Positions 46,105-55,924 of a stretch of 64,000 bases of DNA are shown one piece after another; positions within the stretch are counted from its first letter, which is position 1, and every line of letters begins with the position of its first letter. The translations under genes and the position numbers were made by a program. This stretch comes from Platanthera guangdongensis (lineage: Eukaryota; Streptophyta; Magnoliopsida; Asparagales; Orchidaceae): the NCBI GenBank assembly GCA_039583875.1, contig CM077150.1, positions 174,229,499-174,293,498 on the forward strand, in the 5' to 3' direction. Under the pieces are notes generated by a model. It ran no database searches and had not been told where the DNA came from. It saw only the letters and a list, made by a program, of their open reading frames with translations.

Positions 46105-48474
46105 ATGGCTCCAAGGACAACCGCCAGCCTGGTCACTGGATGTGAGTTGGTTCGAACAGGGTTCTCACATGCTTCGGATGAATTCAGAAACATCATCATC
46201 ATGCTTGAAGAGGCTGGACTCTCTTTCATACTGGAGCACCCCTGCAAAATCTTGGACAAGGAAGTGATGAAGTTCTTCGCAACCGCCAAACTCCGGAATG
46301 AAGACTCTCTCATCAAGAGTAAGGTTGCAGGTGCAAGGATCAAGATGTCCGCAAGCAAGCTGACCCAATACTTGCAGCTCACTTGTTCTAAGCACGAGGA
46401 TTATCTGGAGGAACAGGATAAAACCAGGACATTATTATTCTGTGGACTCGCTCGAGGAACCAGATCGATAAAGCGAAAGGAAATGAATGAGGAGGGGAAA
46501 CTTCTATCTGACATCATTGGGAAAGTACTGATATGCAAACCCGGCTCACATGACCACATCTCAGCGGACATGTTCAAGATCCTTGTGGCTTTTGTCTGCA
46601 GAAAGAGATTCAACTGGGGGGCATTGCTTTTTGAGAAGATTAAGGACACTCTCAGATCTCCAAGTTTTGGAAGAATCATCAGCCTATATCTCAATCAGTT
46701 AAACGGAGATATGTTTGACATGAGTAAAGGAGTTCCATTGCATTATTTGAAGAAAATGGACTCCAGCGTATTTGACAGATGGGAGAGACGCATCGGGCAC
46801 GCTACCATGGTAGAACAACAAGAAGAATCTCCTGCCGAGGATGGAACTGTAGCTGATTCCTTGGTTATCCCCTGTGAAATTCCTGATGCACTGACTGCAG
46901 GAATTGAGGGGGAGCCTCTACCTGCTTCTGCTAATATCATATCTGGCATTTCTCAGATAGCTAGAGATGCAGTTGCGGATCTACAAGAAGAAAGTGAAGC
47001 AGTGATGGAAAATGAGGCGGCCCTAAACGTGAATGATCTAGGAGCCGGAGGTAATGTATAGGAAAATGATGAGGGAGGTTTGGAAGATGATGCAGCTGAG
47101 AATGATTTCATGGATGATGAGGATGAGGAAGAAGGAAATGCGAGACAGAAAGTATTGGAGCCTCAGGACATCACTGAAGTTCCATCTGACAAGCAAGCTC
47201 CTGAGATCGTTCCTGAGAAAATTAGTGCAACAGTGGAGGGGGAGTCCTCTCAGCAGAGACTGCTAAGTACTTCCGAGAAATCTACTGAGGCTACAAGTAT
47301 TCCCCCCCTAGAGACTGTGCTAGTGTCCAGTTCTACAAGTGAATTTGCTGAAGAGCAAGACCAAGGAATGCCTCAGGATCATCCACTACGGGCTGATCTA
47401 GCTAATCACACGGTGAATGTTATTCAAGGTATCGTGGATGAGCTCAAAGCATCTTTTGAGAAAGCTCAAAATAAAATGTTAAAAAGAATTAAGAAATCTG
47501 AGAATCTCATGCTCAAGAACGTTGTGGAAATCAATCACAAACTGGATTTGATGGAAAAGAAGTTTGAAGACAAGTATACAGCAGCCGACCAAGCTATAAC
47601 TCTTCTTATGGACGGATTGAAAAAGAACACCGATACTCTCGCAGTAGTGAATCAGAATGCTCATGTCGTAGCAAATAACATTCAAAAGTTTGATCGCAAT
47701 ATGGTGACTCTTAACAGCAATCAACAAGCCTTGATTACCGAGTTCTCCAAGACTACAAAGCACATTGATGAGTCACTGCATTCTTATGCAAACTCCATTG
47801 CAGTCGAAGCCAAAAAGGGGGAGAAAGAATATACAGCTAAGATGGCCGAGCTTCAAGAAATCATAATCAAAAATTTTGAGCAGTCAAACATATATGTTTA
47901 TGATAGTTGCTGGTGGATGCTCAAACAAGCGTTAGGCGCTAATATCCCTGAAAATCCTGAGGGTAATCCTGCTCCTGAAAATAATACTACGGCTGATGAG
48001 GGAGCAAGTGCTGAAGAAGTTCCTTTAAGTGAAGCTGATGCTCATAGGGCTGCTAGGGCCACCTCCAAAGCAAAACTGATGGCAATGTTTGACCAAGGAG
48101 CCCTAGCAAAAGCTAGGGACAAGAGAAAATCTCAAGAAGGGGCATCTAAAGAAACGCAAGCTGAAAAGAGAACTAGATTGAAGGAGGATGAAGTAAGGAA
48201 CGAAAGGTGGAGTCCGGTATCAAAGAGTATTATCTTGGACACGTTCTGGCTACAAGAAAAAGGGGAAATCAATCGGAACGACGTATACAGCCAGCATGAG
48301 TGGGAGCTGCACAAGACATATGAAGCTAAACGGAACATCTTCTTCAGGACCAACACTGTAGCAGATAAAGCTCCTCCTCCCAGATACTATCCAAAGCCCA
48401 GGGAGTACGTTGAGAGGCAAAGAAAGAAGTTTTTGGCTCAAAAACACAAGGATGACCTAGCCAAAGAGCAATAG
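46105..48474 (+). pseudogene. C env-like ORF, one frame with a single TAG
   Basis: The ATG at 46105 (context GCAATGG) opens a 790-codon frame interrupted only by TAG at 47059-47061. The N-terminal half (about 300 residues) carries the third-ORF domain shared with A and B: KSKVAGARIKMSASKLTQYL, RTLLFCGLARG, LLSDIIGKVLICK, FNWGALLFEKIKDTL, GRIISLYL, MSKGVPLHYLKKM. After the stop come a strongly acidic stretch (DDEDEEEGN), a long heptad-rich coiled coil (about 47400-47870) and a basic C-terminus with KRTRLKEDE and a tyrosine/proline-rich end. No signal peptide or transmembrane helix is seen, so a membrane envelope role is not supported. A structural or nuclear role is possible but not shown. This is the best preserved ORF in the window. 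Confidence 0.8.
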
Positions 48475-48544
48475 ACGGAAATTTATAGCTTGTCATTATC
48501 TCATGAACACTTTTATCTTTTCTTATTGTTATATGAACAATCTT

Positions 48545-48549
<5 letters not shown>

Positions 48550-48599
<50 letters not shown>
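48550..48599. repeat. TA dinucleotide microsatellite
   Basis: About 24 uninterrupted TA units lie in the 3' untranslated part of C, between the env-like stop and the polypurine tract. They are simple sequence with no coding potential. Confidence 0.95.
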
Positions 48600-48602
<3 letters not shown>

Positions 48603-48728
48603 TTTATGATTGACTAAAGCTTTGATCTGTTTGCCTCTATTTCCTTGTGCCGTATCTTTAAATTCTATATGTTGTATATATTATCTGGATGGTGGTATTC
48701 ATATTAGCTAGTAGGATTTTGGCTTCGT

Positions 48729-48743
48729 CAAATAGGGGGAGAT
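48729..48743 (+). other. C polypurine tract
   Basis: AAATAGGGGGAGAT lies immediately before the 3' LTR start TGTTGGG at 48744. The G run and position are as expected for plus-strand priming. Confidence 0.8.
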
Positions 48744-50334
48744 TGTTGGGTAATGTATCCACAATTACCTGGATTTGAGGAAGCCACCTGTCAAGCTAAG
48801 ATGAATTCACAATGTATTTGATGAAACCTTTTAAGTTGTGCTTGCAGTTATTCCACGCTAAGTGCACTCCAATGTCAGGGTGCAGTAGGTCAATATACAC
48901 GGGTCTGCACGATGTAATCCCTCGTTGAGCAGATCAGTGTGTTGGCATACGTGTACTCTCTCTATTGGAGTGTACTTATTTTCAAGTACAGGGCTGTTAT
49001 AATGCAAGAGCAGATAAGGAGCAAGGATGAGTCAAAGAGCAGCTCATAGGCGGAAAGACGAAAAATCATCTAAGTATTATTCGACGAGAATCACCAAGTG
49101 ATTCTCGCCGATTCGGCGAGAATCACTAGTGATTCTCGCCGAATCGTCGAGAATCACTGGTTGATTCTCACCGTCTCTATCCGGCTACATCAAAGCGTGC
49201 ACATCTGGCGCTAAGTCATAATCGTCGAGAATCATCAGGTGATTCGGCGAGAATCACTAGTGATTCTCGCCGAATCGTCGAGAATCACCGACTGATTCTC
49301 GCCGACTCGTCGAGAATCACCTTCGATTCTCACCGAATTTGACTTGGGCAATTTTCTGGATACCACTGGACCGGATCAAATGTTAAGGCTCTGTTTTGAA
49401 CCGGTATTAGGGTTTCTTCAGGTGGGACCCATAACAGTCATAAAGGAGTATTCTACCGTATAAATACACGCGTATTTTGAACAGTAAAAAGAGAGCGAGG
49501 ACAGAAAAATATTCACGAGCCGCCGACGTGACCTAGATCGCGATACCTGCTCCGGTGCCATCGCCGCTCGTGCTAGTCGATCGCCGGCCGTTTGATCGTG
49601 GTTTCTTCTAGATCTCCCGGCGACAGAAGCTCAGCCAAGCATAGTGTCTCACGCGTCTAACCAGAGATCCTTTATCTCTTGATTCGTTGATCGGGAAAAC
49701 CTTCCCCTTCCGAATCGATCGAGACGATCGATCCTAGTGTGACCGTTGGTAGACCTTGCTAGCTTTGCTACGAATATTGAGTCTCCAAAGTACTGCAGCC
49801 ACATACCGTTGTCGCCGCCGATTCCGAGAACCGAGCTGCCGCCCTTCTTGTCGTCGCCTGTTTCGGGGAGATTCCCTCCAAGAGAGATCTAGGGTTGTGG
49901 AATCTTCGTTGACTTCAAGAACACGTCATCGAACGAAGAGGGACACCTTAGTCTCTAAAAGTAGTTTGTATTTCTTGTACATTCTAGTTTCATTTTTGTT
50001 GTAAAAGAACGTTGGTTCCTAGTTGTAAGGGTTGGGTGCAACCCGTGTTGTGGGAGTGTTGTCTCCTACGTGTGGAAGGGTTCCTTCTGATAGTGCAAGG
50101 ATTGGATTTCAATCCTGTTGGTGAAGTGACCGAGTCGTCCCTTGTTGGGAGATAGGTCGAAGGGGGAAAGTGGATGTACCCAAATCGGGGAACCACTATA
50201 AATTGCTTGTGTATTTTCTTTGCTGTGCTGTTTTGTTATCTTGTGCAGGTAAAATTTTAATTCCGCAAAAACGCTGCAAGTCACCTATCCCCCCCCCCCA
50301 TAGGTGAAGGTAGTTGACACTATGTGGACTTTCA
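48744..50334 (+). repeat. C 3' LTR
   Basis: It is nearly identical to 41773-43324. The main difference is about 40 additional bases inside the palindrome array (about 49095-49160), where one more CGAGAATCACTAGTGATTCTCG unit is present. The end TTTCA is followed by the target duplication GGACT. Confidence 0.92.
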
Positions 50335-50960
50335 GGACTCCATCTCCCTCTCCTCATCTTGTGGCCAGCTCCTCTGGTGCACTAAGTGAGGGGGAGCCAG
50401 CTCCTTCTAGCCAAGTCAGGCATCCCTCTCCTCAGCCAGAAATTCCTTCCCTACCTCATACTCCACAAATTCCAGCCACTCCTTCAGATCAAATACCTCA
50501 AGACTCTCTTCTGTCCACAGCTATTGCTATAGATGCTATGATTGCAGAGCTCTCTGAAGAAGTGATGCCCATTCCTCCTCTATCTCCTCCAGCTCCATCC
50601 TCTGAATGTCACAAGGACTCCACTCCAGCATAGTCTCCTGTACATTCTCCAGCCAGAACTCCAGCCAAATATCTAGATGCCCTCCAAGACCAGCAAGACA
50701 CCATTCTTATTTCTGATGAGCCTTCTCCTGAGCCAGCTGAGGCCCCTCTCATAAATCTAGAATTCTCTCTTCCTTAGGATACAGAAGAAGGGGTTGCTCT
50801 CCTTCCTACCACCAGAGCTCACAGCTCTGTGATAATAGCAGACCTACAAGTTCTGCAGGGAAAAGGGAAGCTGTTTGAAGAGAGATTCAACTGCCTACAT
50901 ATTGTCTTCAACAGGAATATCTTGGATCTGATATCTGCTCAGTCCAAGAAGATGGAGACA
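50335..50960 (+). pseudogene. B env-like ORF, continuation after C
   Basis: After the second GGACT, the frame that was cut at 41772 continues in phase at 50340 as a Pro/Ser-rich stretch (SPSPHLVASSSGALSEGEP). It has a TAG at 50631-50633 and another at about 50777-50779, then continues to about 50950 (FEERFNCLHIVFNRN). The sequence is rich in P, S and E, unlike the coiled-coil half of the C protein. The end of the ORF is lost where the F LTR begins. Confidence 0.65.
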
Positions 50961-51446
50961 CAGAGCTTGCTCTTGTGTCTTAACATCTCATTCTTTACTT
51001 CTATTTGCTGTAAAGATTCTTAGTGAATCAGGAGTTATAAGCTTGTTCTATAAAGGCTGAGGTCTTAGTGACCTGTGTGTTTGGCTTTGTGCAGGGTGAT
51101 AGGTCTTTGTGACCAGGGTTGTCTTAGTGCCTAAGTTGTTGGTCTGTGTGACCTATGTGTGGTCCTACGGGATTGGTGTTGTAAGTTGTTAAGAAGCTGA
51201 GTTTTAGAGGGAGAGCCAAATCTAACACACTGTTATATAGGCGCAGAGGGATAGTAGATGTACCCATGATTGGGAACCACTATAAATTTATTGTGTCGTC
51301 TGTGAATATTCTTGAAAGATGATCTAATCTAATCAACAAACACAGTAATCTAATAAACAGATTAGAAAAGTATAACAGAGACAAAAACCTATTCACTCCC
51401 CTCCCCTCTAGGTGTAAAGCTAGCCTTGAAACTAAGACTTTCAAAT
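50961..51446 (+). repeat. F: truncated copia LTR (R-U5 part)
   Basis: It contains the shared copia block AGTAGATGTACCCATGAT-GGGAACCACTATAAAT (about 51250-51290) and a CCCTCCCCTCTAGGTGTAAA-like end. The terminus is ACTTTCA at about 51446, all in the order seen at the ends of the A, B, C and D LTRs. The sequence differs from each of them, so F is a further family. The left boundary is approximate. No primer site follows, so it is a 3' LTR remnant or solo LTR. Confidence 0.6.
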
Positions 51447-52920
51447 ACTATGACGACAACAGAGAGCATTCAGAATCGGCTGACATTCCATGTCGAGCAA
51501 TCATTCTCAGAGTCCGTAGTCGTCTGGGGCAGACACTCTAGAGCACTCACAGACACCGTGGATGAGATCGGAAATGTTCAATGCAGACAGTCAGTAGTTG
51601 ACCCTCTGGATAATTGGCGAAGTATAATTCTTGAGCTCTAGTTTAGAGAATGCATGGTCACTTTATCTTAGTATGCAAGGACTCTCCCTTTTCCGATCCA
51701 GCTCGTAAAGTTCCAGGCGGTTACGTTCTGTCTCTTCTTCAGTCTCCACCTCCAGACTCTTAATGTACCTTGGGCCATAGTTAAATTGCACACTTAAATG
51801 TCTTTGGGGTAAGTGCATGCACTCCCGCGTCTGTTAATTTTAATATTTTGGCAAAGTGCTTCTTCTGCCAGTAGCAATTGGCCCCGGAAATCGTTGATCG
51901 AGCACTTGGGAAAATCCCAATTTTATAAGTAAATTTTGTGTATATCGCATGACCATACAAATTTCAATCGTTCTTGGGTGTTTATTATGCGAGTTCACGC
52001 ATTCACTGTACTGAGTCGATATAATAAGGAATCAATTATCGCACTGTTGTGTACTGGTCCTTTGCTCACGATTGATTCAAACGTACGTACTCTGGCCCTT
52101 GAAAATTGGTAAAACTGTGTGTTCTGTGTCCGTCTATGTAATTTGGCCTCGCATGGTCGATTCCAACCATGTGTGACAATTATCGCACGCTTTTACTGCA
52201 TGTTCCAGAACATACGGGCATGTGTTTTTAATCACGCATGTTTCCGGCAAATCGTGCACAATCATTTTATAAAATATGCAACTCTGTCAATGCATGTGTA
52301 ATTTTCGTCAAGCATAGTCTACTCCCGTGCATTTCTCCCATGTGTCAATAAATTTCTACACGACTTCAATTTAAAGCATTATTTTCAGGGTTTTGGAGTT
52401 CCATCTTCTCTCTAATTTAGGGGGGGGGGGGGGGGGGTTGGAGATCCTTTTTAAGGTTCCTTTCATGCAACATTTGGGGTCATCTTCTCCCCTTTCCCCA
52501 AGAATTTCCAAGGAAGGTGAATTAACAGCACTGGCCCAATAGAGTTGTTCGAGTCTAGAGCTATAAGCGTTGGAGGAGTAAATTAAGAGAGAAGACTCGT
52601 AGGTTGGAGGTGATAACTTCGACTGCACTACGGGGATGCAACGCACGATGACAGGTAAGGATGGCAGCTTTCCTTTGGTTCTAGGGAAAATACTCTCATT
52701 CCTCCCATACTTAGAGAGTGATAATCTCGTTCTTTATTTTGATTTCTTGGAATGCTTGCTATTATCTTATGATATTGCTAAAGCACTTGCATACCATGTC
52801 TATTGGGTGTGAAGGTTCATAGTTTTATCTTCTTTTGTAGATTCTGGTGTGAGAACCATAATTTGTATTTCCTATATAGCTTGCACATTTCATTTCTTGT
52901 TTATTTCAAGCTACTATGAG
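51447..52920. other. Unassigned region between F and J
   Basis: No retroelement domain is recognised. It contains a run of 18-20 G (about 52420-52440). A short minus-strand frame (about 51669-51820) is preceded by a possible splice acceptor and encodes a hydrophilic peptide that I cannot identify. The rest is AT-rich and non-coding in appearance. Confidence 0.4.
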
Positions 52921-54972
52921 TGTCAAAACTCACATTTTCACCGAAAATAAAACTTATCAGAGTAAGAGAAAATGCGCGTCATGATGCCATATCAGCAGGG
53001 GATAACTGCGGACGCTTAGGCAGACACCAAACAAATCATGAAGAAAGGTTTCTTTTAAGTTATTTTAAGGAAAATCAGTTAAGTGTAGAAGTTAGCCGTA
53101 TCCCTCGCCTTAGTGACTCATCTAGTCCACAAATCAAAATATATTATACGCTGCGGAAAAATACTTGATTAGATTAACTCAAACATCATACATGAGTATA
53201 AACGTCCCTAAAGGACAACTCATGCTATGCAAGACTCTAAATTTATTATAGTAGGAAAGATAGTTTTTTACGGTCGCTAAAAATAACACGTTAGAGTTTC
53301 AAATTATTCAATGCATGAAGTAATAGTAGTAGATTTTATAGTTGAAAATACCTAACATGCATTTCTAGCATAAATCCTCCCAGAGAACAAGTAATCCACA
53401 TCCACATTTAAAGAAATGAGCAGCTAGCAAGTATCAAACAACTAACAATTCAGTGGGCGCCAACAAACTGACACGAACACACGAACAAAAATTTGTCTGA
53501 ACTAGAAAAAAAACTAAACAAACAACAAACTACCTCGCTAAGACGAGGCAACAACCACGACCAATAATGCTGCCCAGGAAACTCTGAAACCTGCACTGCT
53601 AACTGCTACTGCTCTGAACCTGAGGCATTCCAAAGATAGAACACCTCAGCAAGAAGGTACAAACAGTGGCAGGAGAAGAAATAATCCAAAATAAGCAAAG
53701 GTCAACAGGGGTACCAACCCAAGTCCAAAAATACTGAAGTAAAGTACAAAAGTAAACAGGGCACCAACAGGAAAAGAACTCCTACGTGATTTATCACGTT
53801 CAACAAGGGTACACCAGATGCATAAGGCTATAAGGTGACTACAAGAATATTTCACCAGAAAGAACAATACAAAACCTTTATTAGGCACCTGTGGTCGGCT
53901 CTACCCAAAAACACGGGCGAAGTGGTCACTCATGGACACACCACCCAAAAACAACAACGAGCGAGGTGGTCACTCTTGGACTCACCACCCAAAAACAACA
54001 ACGGGCAGGGTGGTCACTATTGGACTCACCACCCAAAAAAAACAAAACAGATATATAATCCGTCTAGCTGCAAGGGAGTCTCATACTCTCCACCATACAC
54101 CGCAGACATCCAAAAATCAGGTAGACTTCCACAGGGCACTAGTGAAGGTAACAAACACTACAGAGGTGGAATCATCCACTAACTCCCGCATTCAAGAAAC
54201 CCAAAGAAACCACAACACAAATATCTCGAGGTTTGACTCGACAGATTCTACTTGACATTACCGAACTCAAGACGCGATTGATCAACCTCTAGGAGCAATT
54301 TACAGTCCTAGATAAATTCTAACGCGTTAAATAACGAAAACTAAAACTTGCATATCCATCACTAAGACGCACCATGAACAATTAACCAAAACTAGGCAAA
54401 ATCGGGATTTCCAAGACAAAACTTTACGACAACAAGGATCGCTGAAATGATTAATCATAACAATGATTTGGAAGAATAAGCGCAAAAAATATAAAGAACA
54501 AGAAAGTATAGTCGTTACCATCAGATCAGACAAAGAGAAACGAGGGGAAACCACCACTTGCCTTTGTTTTACCAGAAACATCCTCTAAAACGCTCCACGT
54601 CGTGGCTCGGGGCAAAGGACTGCGGGAGGAGTTGAAATCTAGACAAAAAGGGTCGAAAAGGGGATTAGGGCCAAAAACCTTAACGAGAAAATCTCAAGAA
54701 ACGGGGAAGAAATTACCACGAGGGCGTAGCTCTCGACGAGAGCTTTCCAGATCTACAATCGGTTTGAAATTCCGAGCACCGGAGCACCGTCAACGGCCAT
54801 CGGAAGAAATAAGGACGAACAACCTCTATCTCGCTCACGCCGCTCTGGTTCGGGAGGAAAAATAATCGGAGAAGAAGATGAAGAAGGTATTTATACAAAA
54901 GGTGATAACAGGAAAAACAGCAAAATAAACCGGGTTCAGCTGAACCAGTTTTCCCGAAGCAGAGGGAAAAGG

Positions 54973-55255
54973 GGGTTACTCGAGTATCAGACAAAAAAAC
55001 CTACTCGAGTTGTTCAATACAACCACTCGAGTACAAAAGACCTACTCGTGTAGCTCATCCCAACTACTCGAGTAATCGAAACTTACCCGAGTAGTTCATT
55101 ACGACTACTCGCGTAACAAAGACCTACCCGAGTAGTTCATTACAACTACTCTAGTAACAGAGAAGGAGTACTCGAGCACTCAGGGCATTACACGGGTACA
55201 ACACGGGACTTACTCGAGTACTAAGGCATCTTACTCGAGTACTACAAGGAGAAAA
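54973..55255 (-). repeat. J array 1: TACTCGAGTA palindromes
   Basis: About nine ACTCGAGT units and CTCGTGTA or ACCCGAGTA variants lie at 20-30 bp spacing, immediately upstream of the minus-strand TATA box. The motif, and even the degenerate CTCGTGTA form, are those of copia B. Confidence 0.8.
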
Positions 55256-55261
55256 ATAGTG

Positions 55262-55575
55262 CCCAGGAAATATCATCGAACGCAAGGCCTGATCGTCGAT
55301 CCCAATTCTAAAATCGTCGAACTCAACACGCAGGGCCAGACCTACAACAATCTCCGCTCGACGATTCGTCGAGCTCCAGACAGCACCCAGAAAAGAAAAC
55401 AATCGTCGAGCTCTGCTCGACGATCATCGAACGCAACACAGCACCTAGAAAATGGAATACAATTGTCGAGCTCCGCTCGATGATCGTCGAACCCGACACA
55501 GCGCTCAGGAAAAGGAGTATAATCATCGAGCTCCGCTCGACGATCGTCGAACCCGACACAGCGCCCAGAAAAAAC
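55262..55575 (-). repeat. J array 2: TCGTCGA palindromes
   Basis: Units such as GCTCGACGATCGTCGAAC recur about every 60-70 bp with an ACACAGCGCCCAGAAAA-like spacer. The motif is shared with H and copia A. It lies upstream of array 1 relative to minus-strand transcription. Confidence 0.8.
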
Positions 55576-55924
55576 CCGAAAGAAAACTCGGTTAGACGAA
55601 CACCCACACCTTTAGGAGGGCATCCCGAGAATCAACACAAGCCCAAGGCATTAAATAGCAATAATCGTGCTCAGATAGTTGAACAAGGAATATGAGATCA
55701 AAACAAAGGCTCAAACACGCCGAATTAAACGAAACTCACGTCGTAGGCAAAAACTGCTGCTACGGTCACAACGGCGAAGTCAAAACCAAAATCCTACGAG
55801 CCATTCCCGAGATATTAACCGCCAAAACACGCGGCGAACCAAAACAAAACCCAAAACTTCGATCGCGCGCCGAGACTCCAAAAACGCTCGGGTTGCGAAG
55901 AAACTGGACGAGCACGTCCAAAAC

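Larger units (their letters stand above)
41773..50334 (+). mobile_element. Element C: complete copia element lacking pol (gag plus env-like ORF only)
   Basis: The element runs TGTTGGG (41773) to TTTCA (50334). It is flanked on both sides by GGACT (41768-41772 and 50335-50339), a perfect 5-bp target duplication. The LTRs are 1552 and 1591 bp and almost identical, so insertion is recent. The interior has a Met-tRNA primer site, a shortened gag with a zinc knuckle, a 1.1 kb spacer, a long env-like ORF and a polypurine tract. No protease, integrase, RT or RNase H motif occurs. It must have used proteins supplied in trans. Its relatives in this window (A, B, D) have pol between gag and the third ORF. 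Confidence 0.92.
21618..50960 (+). mobile_element. Element B: copia (Sirevirus-like) host element, with G and C nested inside
   Basis: B starts TGTTGGGTATTACATCC at 21618, homologous to the LTR starts of C (41773) and D (55925). Its parts are the LTR (21618-22469 plus 33831-34885, split by G), primer site, gag (34970-37279), pol (37280-40452), a promoter-like spacer, and an env-like ORF split by C (41023-41772 plus 50335 onward). No 3' LTR of B is present. The env-like tail runs near 50960 into a different truncated LTR (F). Coding frames keep long continuity with only a few stops, so B is younger than A. Confidence 0.85.
52921..55924 (-). repeat. J: minus-strand LTR-like region, cut by D
   Basis: The left edge TGTCAAAACTCAC (52921) is the reverse complement of a plausible LTR end (GTGAGTTTTGACA). 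A minus-strand TATA box (TGTATAAATACC, about 54885-54896) is followed downstream, at lower coordinates, by a pyrimidine-rich leader. Upstream of the TATA, at higher coordinates, are two palindrome arrays. This is U3-R-U5 order on the minus strand. The right end is not reached because D starts at 55925, and the remainder should lie beyond D. No coding sequence is recognised. The gypsy assignment is tentative. Confidence 0.5.

Noticed and set aside
48550..48599. TA microsatellite as a transposon target or terminator
   Set aside because: It is a simple dinucleotide repeat within C. No inverted repeat or target duplication points to a separate element.
52420..52440. Functional G-quadruplex at the poly-G run
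   Set aside because: A single homopolymer of 18-20 G is more likely slippage or an assembly artefact. Nothing around it suggests a regulatory role.
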